A stretch of DNA of 64,000 nucleotides. Source: Monodelphis domestica (taxonomy: Eukaryota; Chordata; Mammalia; Didelphimorphia; Didelphidae). The notes beneath the pieces are model-generated. The model was not told where the DNA came from, did no database searches, and saw only the letters and a program-made list of their open reading frames with translations. This document shows positions 24,372-33,935 of this stretch, piece by piece (the stretch's first letter is position 1; every line of letters begins with the position of its first letter). The DNA lies in assembly GCF_027887165.1 (NCBI RefSeq), contig NC_077229.1:202443822-202507821 (forward strand), written 5' to 3'. The position numbers and the translations under genes were made by a program.

Positions 24372-26880
24372 CAACTATTATCAGAATTATTGAATTTATG
24401 TATAAGACTAGAAGCTGGTACTTTGAAAAAAATAGAAAAAGTACTAGTTAATCTAATAAAAAAAGGAAAGGAGAAAACAAAATTAACACTATCACAGATG
24501 AAAAGGGTGACCTCACCTCTAATAAAGAGGGAATTAAGATAATTATTAAGAATGATTTTGCCCAACTATATGGCAATAAATATGGCAATTTAGGTGATAT
24601 GGATGAATATTTACAAATATATAAATCACCTATATTAACAGAAGAAATAGAATACTTGAACAATCCCATATCACCAAAAGAGATTGAACAAATCATCAAA
24701 GAACAACCTAAGAAAAAATTCCCAGGGTGAGATGGATTCACAAGTGAATTCTATCAAACATTTAAAGAACAACTAAAGTCAATACTATATGAACTATTTG
24801 ACAAAATAAGCAAAATACTTTTTTTATGAAACAAATATGGTACTGATTCTGTTGTGAAATAGAAACCCACAGCCTCCATATAGACAATTTAGGTAAATAA
24901 AGTCAAAAAAGCAAAATTTCTCCAAGTCAAAGTAGAAAGTTAGATTTTATTGGAAGAAGTCCAAGTCCTCCAATAAAAGCATTCTCACGCATGTATTACA
25001 TTGTTGGACCCCGGCAAGAGACAACGCCCAAAGGTAGAGACCTGGTTTTTATAACAAAATGAACAATTCCATACAAGATCACAAGACATAGCCTCATATA
25101 GACCTTATTTTAGAAACAGTTACCCAATTTTACTGATTGTATTAAGATTATAATGGAATTTATATTAATCACTTTAGAATCACAAAATTGATTATCATAA
25201 ACCTACCACTATAATCCAATCAAGTATAAGGGGATAGGGGTCTTTTTCCTCACAATTCCAAGGTCAGACAGATCAAAAAAAGAGAAAGAAAACTACAAAC
25301 CAATCTTTATAATGAACATAGATACAAAATTCTTAAATAGAATACTAGCAAAAAGACTTCAGCAAGTGATCATGAGAATTATTCACTATGATCAAGTGGG
25401 ATTTATACAAGTAATGTAAGGATGGTTTAATACTAGGAAAACCATCCACCTCAGAAAGATAGTCTATGACAAGCCCAAAGATCCAAGCTTTTTGGACAAA
25501 AGTCCACAATTTTATAAAAACTGCTGGGAAAATTGGAAGACAGGGTGGGAGAGATTAGGTTTGGATAAACACCTCACACCCTACAAGAAGATAAACTCAG
25601 AATGGGTGAATGACTTGAACATAAAGAAGGAAAATATAAGTAAATTAGGCGAACACAGAATAGTGTACATGTTAGACCTTTGGGAAGGGAAAGATTTTAA
25701 AACCAAGCAAGACTTAGAAAGAGTCACAAAATATAAAATAAATAATTTTGACTACATCAAATTAAAAAAGTTTTTGTATAAACAAAACAAAAGTAACCAC
25801 AATTAGAAGGGAAGTAATAAATTGGGAAAGATTCATCATAACACAATCCTCTGACAAAGGACTAATTACTCAAATTTACAAAGAGCTAAATGAATTATAC
25901 AAAAAATCAAGGCATTCTCCAATTGATAAATGGGCAAGGAACATGAATAGGTAATTTTCAGTCAAAGAAATAAAAACTATTAATAAGCACGTGAAAAAGT
26001 GTTCTAAATCTCTTATAATCATAGAGATACAAATCAACACAACTCTGAGGTATCACCTCACACCTAGCAGATTGGCTAACATGACAGCAAAGGAAAGCAA
26101 TGAATGCTGGAGGCAATGTGGCAAAGTTGGGACATTAATTCATTGCTGGTGGAGTTGTGAATTGATCCAACCTTTCTGGAGGGCAATTTGGAACTATGCC
26201 CAAAGGGCACTAAAGAATGTCTGCCCTTCAATCCTGCCATAGCACTGCTGTTTGTACCCCAAAGAGATAATGGAGAAAAAGACTTGTACAAGAATATTCA
26301 TAGCTGAGCTCTTTGTGGTGGCCAAAAAATGGAAAATGAGGGGATGCCCTCTGTTTGGGTAATGGCTGAACAAAGTGTGGTATATGTTGTGCTCAAAGAA
26401 ACAATGAACTGGAAAAATTCAAAGTGAACTAGAATGACCTCCAGGAATTGATGCAGAGTGAATGGAGCAGAAGTAGGAGAACAATGTACACAGAGACTGA
26501 TTACACTGTGGTACAATCGAATGTAATGGACTTCTCCATTAGTGGCAGTGCAGATATTATGAACAACCCGGAGGGATCCATGAGAAGGAACACTATCCAC
26601 ATTCAGAGGAAAAACTGTGGGACTAAAAACACCAAAGAAAACAATTGCTTGATTACATGGGTTGAAGGGGATATGATTGGGGATATAGACCCTAAAGGAA
26701 CATCCCAGTGTAAATATCAACGGCATGGAAATAGGTTCTGATCAAGGACACATGTAATAGCCAATGGAATTACATGTCAGCTACTGGAAGGGTGGAGGAC
26801 AGGGGAAGGAGGAACGGAATATGATTTTTTAACCAAGGAATAATGTTTGAAATTGACGAAATAAAATAAAAAAAAAACAA
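24372..26880 (+). mobile_element. L1 ORF2/3' UTR copy, internally deleted and split by an LTR
   Basis: 24,400-24,845 is ORF2 sequence before and at the start of the RT domain. After the LTR it resumes at 25,259 and reaches the RT 'GFI...GWFN' region. At about 25,450 ('accatccacctcagaaag') it jumps to the thumb/C-terminal part (25,465-26,250), leaving out most of the RT. The 3' UTR ends in an A-rich tail at about 26,858-26,882. Frames 25,492-25,806 and 25,991-26,242 are C-terminal ORF2 pieces with the CCHC-like 'CWRQCGKVGTLIHCWWSC'. Confidence 0.88.
24850..25254 (-). mobile_element. solo ERV LTR with exact 4-bp target duplication
   Basis: 405 bp, TGTTGTG...TCACA on plus, flanked on both sides by ATTC (24,846-24,849 and 25,255-25,258). 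Removing it with one ATTC gives the L1 phrase 'gtactgattccaag', so the ends are exact. Read on minus it has LTR control parts in order: TATA-like TTATAAAAACC (about 25,054) and CCAATAAAATC (about 24,972) as polyadenylation signal. A 4-bp duplication is typical of class I (gammaretrovirus-like) ERVs. No internal genes remain. Confidence 0.9.
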
Positions 26881-26882
26881 CA

Positions 26883-28080
26883 ACTTTGCAATAGAATGGA
26901 ACCAAAAGTGTCTTTTGTCATTTGAAATGATTTCTATGTCATGTTCAATGAATGTACATTTTAATAAAGAAGTCATTTGTTGTTCATGATGTGCATTTGT
27001 CAGCTTCCCTCTGGTTTATTATTTCTTTGATCCCTTCTCAACCACCTTTTCTCTTGTGAATAAACAGGTACATGTTCACACACATGTTTTATTTATTCAT
27101 CCTCAATTTCATGTCCCCCCAAAATGGCATTTGTTGGTATTGGAATTGTACATTCTCTCCCACCTTCTCACTTTTCCTCTATCATCTCTTTTTATTTCTG
27201 GTGAAGACAAGTCATTGGGCATAGCTTAGACCTGTGCAGTCATGCAAGAGAGTTCCATATCAGCCAAGTAGAAAAAAAAAATGCCAAACTAGATGTCAAT
27301 TAGAGAAACCTAGAAAACCTTAAAGGGGGTGGGGGGGGGAGGGTGATTCAGGGTGGGTTGGTGCTACAATCTTCCTGCAAATGGATTATTTTTCTCTGTG
27401 TGTTGCCTGTGATGGCATTTTCCATTTCCAGTCCTTTGTGACTCCTTTGAATGGATGAATTGCTGAGACTAGCTAAGTGTGTCCCTGTTGAGCACTGCAA
27501 GATATTGCAATTCCTGGGTGCAAGATTCTCCTGATTCTGCTCATTTGACTGTACATCAGTTTCCAGAAATCTTGCCAGCTGTACCTGAGAACAAGCTGAT
27601 GATGAGTATCTCTTAAAGCCCAAGAGTATGTCATCCCTATGTGATACCACATGTGGTTGAACCTTTGTCCACTTGATGTGCACCCTCCCTATTTCCCATT
27701 CCTTGCCTTAGAAAAGGAGCTGTCTGCTCAAAATCTTTTTTTCATATAAAGGCCCTTTCCATTTTCCCTTGATCTCTTTGGGACATAGCCTCCACTTGCT
27801 GAACCAACACTCTAAAGGGGTATTTGCCCAGTGAAAGTATCTGGGAACTGAACTACCTTCAGGGCCTTTAAAAGAAATTGCCCCCATATAACCTTCAGGC
27901 AGTAGCAAGTCAAGGGTTATACTCAACCTGCTGCATGACAAACTGCCTGCTTGCCTACCAGTCTGACATAAAGGTGAAGACAGGCTGGGGCAGTTGAACA
28001 TCGGAAGATTTAAATTTAAGTTTTGACTCAAGATGAGAGTTATGAAAGCCATTGCCAATTATAAAATATGAGCCCCTAAA
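26883..28080. other. no assigned gene
   Basis: Two minus-strand frames of 111 codons (27,348-27,683) and 116 codons (27,708-28,058) lie here. Neither resembles a family I know, and their composition is not coding-like enough to call. Contains a poly-G tract at about 27,325-27,341. Confidence 0.35.
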
Positions 28081-28082
28081 TC

Positions 28083-28775
28083 AAAGTGACTGTTAGAAGC
28101 TTTTATTTACAACAAGCTAGAAATATTGAATGTGGGAAATGTAGGAAGGACAAAACCACGTGTAGCCTACCTGCCCTAAGTGCTACTCTAGTGAAGTCTA
28201 GCTCAGCCCTAGTAGGGGCTGCCTCAAGTCAGGATCTCTATGTGGATTTTCCCACAGTCCACAGCCAGAATTCCTGGTTGTGTCTTCAACCTGTCCCTCA
28301 CTCAGAAACCTCTCTAGCATAGGAAGCTCCAGTTGAGAGAGAGAGAGAGAGTCTCCTCCATAAGTAACCAAGGAAGCCAAGGGATCCCACCTCCAGCCTG
28401 GCTCACCAACATAGACATAATGCCAGAATGCTCAGGCTGGCCTTTAAAAGTAGATTTCTTGATATCACTTCTGATCTCTCCCCCATTTCACAGGAACCAA
28501 TGACAGCCTCCCAATTTGCCTAGTACAGCAAGTGTAGGGGGATGGGAGGGAAAGTGCTTGTGGCCTTTGGAGGTGTGAACTAGCAAGTGACTTGTGTAAT
28601 CATGAAAAATATGGGTAGGGGGCTGGGATGGAAAGTGTTGGAGATGTGAACTGGTAAGTGACTTGTGAACTCTTTTACTTAATTGTTAGCTAGGTGCTAA
28701 AGAGGGAGTACTTTAAGTTCTTGATTTGATTAACTAAAAATAGACAAAGCTGTCTTTATACCATGCTAAATAAAG
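28083..28775 (-). mobile_element. ERV LTR group 2, copy b
   Basis: The left end 'agaagcttttatttacaa' matches 'atagcttttatttacaaa' at 60.31 kb (a polyadenylation signal read on minus). 'catttcacaggaaccaatga' and 'ccaatttgccta' then parallel the group 2 copies at 22.6 and 60.7 kb. More diverged than those two. Includes a (GA)8-like run near 28,336-28,350. Fossil, no internal genes. Confidence 0.6.
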
Positions 28776-30030
28776 CTGCTGGTAACCTCTGGTGTGAATT
28801 GGGTGAATCATAGACCTGAAGGGACATGAGCATTTTTTAAAAAGAACTCTCAGAGTATGTTTGATTCATCATATCCAAAGCCAGGACAGGAATCCAGTGG
28901 GGAGTAATGCCAGTCATTTAAAGAAATCCCTACAATCAGAAAAAAAAAAAAAAGAAAAGTAGATAAGATAGAGAGAGTGCTTACCAAAAGCAATGCACTC
29001 TGCTAAGCAGCTATCAAGGACATGATCCTCACAGTAAGTCTGAGAGATGGTTCCAAAAAAAGAATTTCCTCTTTACCCCTTAGGAAAATGAGGGAAACTC
29101 AGGAAGCTTCCACAGCTTGGTTAGTTTTGAGCCTGTATTCTTCCTAATGTCTTTCCCCAACCACCACTACCTTCATGCTACCCATTATGAAGCTGAAGGT
29201 CATTGGAATGTAAAGTAGCCCATGAAGTGGGACCCAGGAAGTGCTCATTTATCTCACTTCTCCTAGTAAGAGAACAGAGCCCACCATTTCTCAAAGGACA
29301 TGAATCATTCAGGATCAGAAGGACATTGTGACCAAATTCAATTCAATCTGGAATGACAATTACTCAGGATGACCTGAAAAATTTCCATTTCCCAAGGGCC
29401 ATTAGCTGGCAGTACCTCAGGTGACACCATCCACAGTTTCCAGTGAGCTCCTGTGCCAAAAATTCCTGGCAGCAGCCCCACTGCACAAAACTTTCTCCTT
29501 TGATTCTCCTTTGCAATCTCCCCAAGAAAGTTCCTTGATATGCTCCATCCAGCATCTCATATCTACATCACAGTTGACTAACACACAACACAGGGCAGTT
29601 CTATGTCCTTCATAGAAGTGAAGGTTTTTACTCTATGAGAGTTTAGTGCAGACTGAAGAAAGAGAAAAAAAAAAGGAAAGGAATACTGGTCCTAGAAAGG
29701 GGAAGGAAAATGGGCCAGTGTAGAAGAGTATCTTCACCTTTGCTTACTTGCCTACCTTCATCAGAAAGGCTCATAGGATGTCAGGACTTCCTCCATTCTT
29801 TGGGAGATTCAGCCTTTCTTACTTAAGGTATCCATGTCTGTCTCTCTTCCCAGCTAGAGATCAGTTGAGATGGAGATAGAAACATCAAGGTGTATAGAGA
29901 AATGGAAATAAAAGGAAATTTCAACTCTTGGTAGCTAATTTTGAGTTCTTATTTGGACTCTGTGGTAGAGAGGATTGGAGGTGGTTTCCAACATCCTAAT
30001 CTACTGGGTTTTGGAAAAGCTCTTGGCATT
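28776..30030. other. no gene seen (upstream of the T-box locus)
   Basis: Composition becomes less AT-rich toward 29.2-30.0 kb. Short frames near 29,364-29,615 are unconvincing. I see no other T-box-related sequence here. Confidence 0.45.
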
Positions 30031-30232
30031 CTAAGCAATTTTCCTAATATGGTAAGATTTCAGAGCCCTTGAGGGGCCTTGGGTGCAGGGAAGGACATCC
30101 TATATGCTGATTTCCAAGTCACATGCCCCTTCTCAGCACTTTTCCTAATATGGTAATAGGGTGGAGTCCTCAAGGGACAGTAGAGGGGTGGGGGCACATC
30201 CAAGTGCGATGATTGGCCAGTCACGTGAAAGG
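30031..30232 (+). promoter_or_regulatory. duplicated ~101-bp module with two CArG boxes
   Basis: Two direct repeats with a 101-102 bp offset. Each begins with 'gca(a/c)ttttcctaatatggtaa' and ends with an E-box-like site. Perfect CArG boxes (CC-A/T6-GG, CCTAATATGG) are at 30,043-30,052 and 30,144-30,153. The E-box positions are TCACATG (30,119-30,125) and TCACGTGA (30,221-30,228, a perfect palindrome). An inverted CCAAT box (ATTGG) sits at 30,212-30,216. CArG boxes are the known SRF site, and TCACGTGA is a known target of bHLH-Zip factors such as USF and MITF/TFE3. Activity is inferred from motif and position only. Confidence 0.6.
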
Positions 30233-30278
30233 CTCTCCAGTGTCTGGCCTTAGACTCCAGGGATTGCCTGCCTGCTTC

Positions 30279-30286
30279 TATTTAAG
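30279..30286 (+). promoter_or_regulatory. TATA-like box of the T-box gene
   Basis: TATTTAAG, about 50 bp after the TCACGTGA element. Transcription would start near 30,310. From there to the ATG at 30,752 I find no other ATG, so the predicted leader of about 440 nt is free of upstream starts. That supports both this promoter and the chosen start codon. Confidence 0.55.
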
Positions 30287-30751
30287 AGGACCCACTTCGG
30301 TGAAGCCCTTGCAGTCTGCAGAGCCAAGGCATTCCTTCAGGACACACTCTGGCTCTGTGGAGACCTTAGAGCCTGAAAACGGTTGAACCTCAGAGTTTCA
30401 GCCTCTCAGACTCTGCGACTCCCCTTCATTCTGCACCTACTGGGAGGGAATCTTGCCACTTTTGGCAGACATTCAAAGGGACATCGAGGGAGAGACAATC
30501 GTCCACCCGGGACTCCTTTTTTTGCTCCCAACCCCTGCCCATTTGCCACCAGCCTAAGGCTGGAGAAGCCACTTGGACCATAGAGTCAGATAGAAGGGAA
30601 GAACCCTTGCTAGTGGAGAGGGAGCTGACCAGCGGAATCGGTGGCTCCAACATTTCAGGGCTCAGCAACACTGCCTACTGCCAAAAGCATTACCAGCTGG
30701 CCAGTGCAGAAGATTGGCTCTCCAGCTTTGAGCCGAGAAAGTGACGCCGGC

Positions 30752-33103
30752 ATGCCTGAGGCCAAGAAGTGTCGATCTGGGTTGAATGATGGGCAAGGTT
30801 TCTCCTCTGACCGGCCCGCAGCTGGGTCGCCCCTGGACAGCAGAAATGCTGACAGCACACGCCGACCAAACCATGACTCCTATACGGAAGTCACGCTGGT
30901 GGCCCAGGGCACCCATTCATCAAGAGGCCCCAGACACCTGCATCCCGAGCCGAAATACATGGCCTTAGAGGGAATCGGAACTGGCAGCTGTCAGTTCCCG
31001 CTTGGCTCCGAAGCCAATCGCTCCTCGGGACCGGGAGGGGACCAAAGCTCTGTGCACTTTCAGGGCACCTCAAGCTCCGGAAAACTGAAAGTGCTTCTCT
31101 GCAACCACGCCCTGTGGCTCCAGTTTTCCAGGCAGCAGAACGAAATGCTGCTCACCAAGCGAGGTCGAAGAATGTTCCCCTTCTTGGCTTACAAAGTCCA
31201 GGGCATGGACCCCAGTGCCCTTTACCACGTCTTTGTCGAAGTGGCACCCGTTGACAAACATCACTGGCGATATCAGCGGGGGCAATGGCTCCCTTTCAAG
31301 GAAGAAGACCAAAAAGAAGAGCATAACCTGCCAGGCAACCGATTCTATCAACACCCTGACTCACCCAACACTGGGGCCCACTGGATGGACAGAGAGGTAA
31401 CCTTTAAAAAAATCAAGCTCACCAACAAGAAGACTGATTGCAAGAATGGCAGCCAGGCTCCAATCTTATTGAAGTCTCTCCACAAATACCAGCCAAGGCT
31501 TTACATTGAAGAAGTCAGCAATGGAAAGCAGCACATGTCACTTTCCTCGACCTCGACCCACACCTTCACCTTCCCAGACACAGAGTTTTTTGCTGTGACA
31601 TCCTATCAAAACTCAGAGATCACGTGCCTCAAAATTCAGAATAATCCCTTTGCCACTGGTTTTAGACAGCAAAGCTCCAGTCCTGAACAAAGCTTGAGGA
31701 AGGCTCTTCTGGCTGGAGAATGCAGTGGATCTACCTCATCTCCACCTGATTTGTTGGTTTCTAAATACCCCATTCATGTGCAAGAGGGCCCTGGCCAAGA
31801 CAAGGACTACAATTTGATGCCTGACTCCCAGCCACTCACAGGGCATCCCAACGACTACAGGGACAGCAAGAGCACCACCAGCTTGGCCTTGCCCTTAACC
31901 CTGGATGGTCTGAACCCTGACACATTACCAAATACAGTGTCTTACCAAGCCAGCCCAGATACCCCCATCACACAAGGGAACTGGCCACCTTCCCTCTCCA
32001 CTTGCACCACCAATGGAAACAGTATGGACGGTTTCCAGTCTGAGATTCCAAAGCCCCAAGAAACAGGCAATGGAAAATGGGAAGAAGATGGTCTTCAGAA
32101 GCAACTCTGCTCCTCCAGATCCAAGTCCCATTCAGATTTCTCAGACCTGGAGCTAAAGACTTGTAAGAAAAGATGCTTGTCTCCTGTGGACTCAGCCAAA
32201 GATGCCTTGGCTTCAGCACAGAAAACATGGGAACAAGTATATGAGTGCCTTCCAGGGGGAGAATCCAGTGGCAATATCTCCCAGGAAGCTGTTTATGAAG
32301 GCTCTTATTTGCCAGTAGTTCTGCAAGAGGGGACTGGCCAAACCAAGGAGAGTGAGATGCCCACTCCCTGGTATTCCATCCAGGAAACCCAGCCACCTTC
32401 AGATCATCCCTTTGATTTCACTGAGAGTGGCAGTTGGGTTTTGCCATTTGAACCCCATGCCATGAACCCTGGCCTTCCAACAGGGTTATGGGAGGGGCAG
32501 GGGATCTCCTTGCTACAACCCGAGCCATGGTGCCCTCTGGATACCAAAGGAGCTGAAAGCACCCACCCATGCAGTGGTGAGGACTCAGATCAAGGAGTCT
32601 CCATGGTGCCTGAGTGGGTCTGCCCACTTGCCAGCCCCAACAGCATGCAGCCTGTCCAGAATGACAGGGCCCTAGAGGGGATCGACCCTGGCAGCTGTCA
32701 GGTTCTGCCTGGCTCCAAAGCCAATCCCTCCTTGGGACTTGGAGGTGGCCACTTCCAAGAGAAGGTGATCCCTATTCCCTCTGATTCCATGCAGGAGACC
32801 CAGTCACTTTCAGATCTTCCCTCTGACTCCATTGACTTGGTCCTAGATGCTGTGATGCATGACCTATTTCCTTCCATTTATTCACCTGCCATGCCTTACC
32901 AATCCATCTCAAATGTCCCCATCTCACAAAGGAACTGGCCATCTTCCTTCTCAACTTGTAATGCCAATGAGAACAGTATTGACTTCTTCCCGCCTGGCAG
33001 TCCAAAGTCCCAGCAAGCAGACATTGGAACCCAGGAGGAAGAAAGACTTCTAGAACAACTCTTTTCCTCCAGTTCTTTAGATTTCTCCCACCTGGGGCAA
33101 TAA
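30752..33103 (+). CDS. intronless TBX21-like T-box transcription factor, 783 aa
   Basis: The frame is open from 30,629 (stop at 30,626). The first ATG is 30,752 (MPEAKKCRSG), with G at -3. The T-box domain (residues 116-305) carries every hallmark: LCNHALWLQF, GRRMFPFL (138-145), HHWRYQ, PGNRFYQHPDSPNTGAHWM, KLTN, SLHKYQPRL (242-250), AVTSYQN, NPFATGFR (298-305). The wording 'FVEV', 'HHWRYQ' and 'PNTGAHWM' is that of the TBR1/EOMES/TBX21 subfamily, TBX21 closest. An acidic insert (about five residues near QKEEH) precedes PGNR. Residue ~470 begins CKKRCLSPVDS, like the Lys/Arg-SP motif near the C-termini of that subfamily. From about residue 576 the protein repeats its own N-terminal block, then a second C-terminal block, with no second T-box. 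The low-complexity remainder is rich in Ser/Pro/Gln/Glu. T-box proteins bind TCACACCT-type DNA in the nucleus. The absent introns suggest retroposed origin. The long open frame and intact DNA-binding motifs suggest it is or was recently functional; expression is unknown. Confidence 0.85.
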   Translation: MPEAKKCRSGLNDGQGFSSDRPAAGSPLDSRNADSTRRPNHDSYTEVTLVAQGTHSSRGPRHLHPEPKYMALEGIGTGSCQFPLGSEANRSSGPGGDQSSVHFQGTSSSGKLKVLLCNHALWLQFSRQQNEMLLTKRGRRMFPFLAYKVQGMDPSALYHVFVEVAPVDKHHWRYQRGQWLPFKEEDQKEEHNLPGNRFYQHPDSPNTGAHWMDREVTFKKIKLTNKKTDCKNGSQAPILLKSLHKYQPRLYIEEVSNGKQHMSLSSTSTHTFTFPDTEFFAVTSYQNSEITCLKIQNNPFATGFRQQSSSPEQSLRKALLAGECSGSTSSPPDLLVSKYPIHVQEGPGQDKDYNLMPDSQPLTGHPNDYRDSKSTTSLALPLTLDGLNPDTLPNTVSYQASPDTPITQGNWPPSLSTCTTNGNSMDGFQSEIPKPQETGNGKWEEDGLQKQLCSSRSKSHSDFSDLELKTCKKRCLSPVDSAKDALASAQKTWEQVYECLPGGESSGNISQEAVYEGSYLPVVLQEGTGQTKESEMPTPWYSIQETQPPSDHPFDFTESGSWVLPFEPHAMNPGLPTGLWEGQGISLLQPEPWCPLDTKGAESTHPCSGEDSDQGVSMVPEWVCPLASPNSMQPVQNDRALEGIDPGSCQVLPGSKANPSLGLGGGHFQEKVIPIPSDSMQETQSLSDLPSDSIDLVLDAVMHDLFPSIYSPAMPYQSISNVPISQRNWPSSFSTCNANENSIDFFPPGSPKSQQADIGTQEEERLLEQLFSSSSLDFSHLGQ

Positions 33104-33930
33104 CCTTCTAAAAAGAGATGCTTATCTCCAGTAGACTCAACCAAGAATTCCTTGGAACCAGTGTGGAAACCTAGGCAACAAGAAGGCAAGTGCCTTGTAG
33201 TCAGTGAATCCAGTGGGAACAGCTCCCCTGAAGCTATTTCTAAATGCTCTTGCTATCCAGTAGGCCTGCAAGAGGACACTGGTTAAGTCAATGAGAAGGT
33301 ATTCCCCGGTTCCTGGGATTCCATCCAGGAGACCCAGCCACCTTCAGAGCTTTCCTTTCATTCCACCCTGTATACTGGGACCCATTCATGTTTTCATTCC
33401 ACATCTCCACAAGCCATGCCTTACCAAGCCAGCCCAGATACCACAGTCACACAAGGGAAATGGCTACCTTCCCTCTCAACTTGTACCTCCAATGGAAACA
33501 GTATGGGCAGCCTTCTGTCTGGAAGCCCCAAATCCCTGCAAGCTGGCTCTGGAACCAAAGAAGAGGAAAGACTTGGAGAGCAACTCTCCATTTCACAATC
33601 CATGTCTCCTTCAGTATTCCCAGGCCTGGGGCAAAGGTCTTGTGAGAAGGACTCAATCAAGGATTCCTCTGCTTCAGAGTTGAAAACCAGGGAACAAGAA
33701 GATTGCATTCTAGGGGAAGAATCCAGTGACAACAGCTCCCCCGAAAGATCTAGCTATCACGTAGTTCTTCAAGCAGAGACTGGCCCAATCAAGGAGGAGA
33801 TGCCCACTCCCTGGTATTTCTTTAAAGGCAACCCAGCCACCTGTGAATCATCCCTTTCATTCCACTGACAGTGGCAGTTGGGTTTTGTCATTTGACCCTC
33901 ATGCCATGAACCCTGGTCTTCTATCATACA
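31940..33930 (+). repeat. tandem C-terminal blocks (~525 bp) and N-terminal block of the T-box gene
   Basis: Block C opens with 'cttaccaagccagcccagat' or a close variant at 31,940, 32,895 and 33,419, with a last stub at 35,121. C2 to C3 spacing is about 524 bp; C1 to C2 is about 955 bp because an N block (about 32,477-32,760) lies between. Each C block encodes, in order, YQASPDT-TQG-W, STC--N-NS, EE-RL-EQL, a KKRCLSPVDS-like motif (lost in C3), GESSGN-S, V-LQE-TG and MPTPWYSIQETQPP. N blocks at 30,752, about 32,477 and 33,936 share DGQG, SPLD/CPLD, LEGI--G-CQ and HFQ. The order is N1-T1-C1-N2-C2-C3-N3-T3-C4. Confidence 0.85.
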
Positions 33931-33935
33931 TTTGA
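33104..33935 (+). pseudogene. degenerate T-box-gene C-terminal blocks C2(end)-C3
   Basis: Directly after the stop at 33,101-33,103 the same frame continues for about 58 codons with clear homology to block C1 (KKRCLSPVDSTKNSLEP, SESSGNSSPEA, VGLQEDTG) before a second stop (TAA at 33,284-33,286). A further open frame (33,416-33,868) carries block C3: YQASPDTTVTQGKWLPSLST to EMPTPWY. No T-box lies here. These appear to be former coding sequence of the array now outside the main frame. Confidence 0.8.

Noticed and set aside
27348-28058. Minus-strand frames of 111 and 116 codons as possible genes
   Set aside because: No homology I recognise, no clear promoter or splice context; left as unassigned DNA.
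30641-30751. A longer T-box protein starting upstream at a GTG codon
   Set aside because: The first true ATG of the frame is 30,752, it matches the start of the repeated N block, and no upstream ATG exists in the predicted leader.
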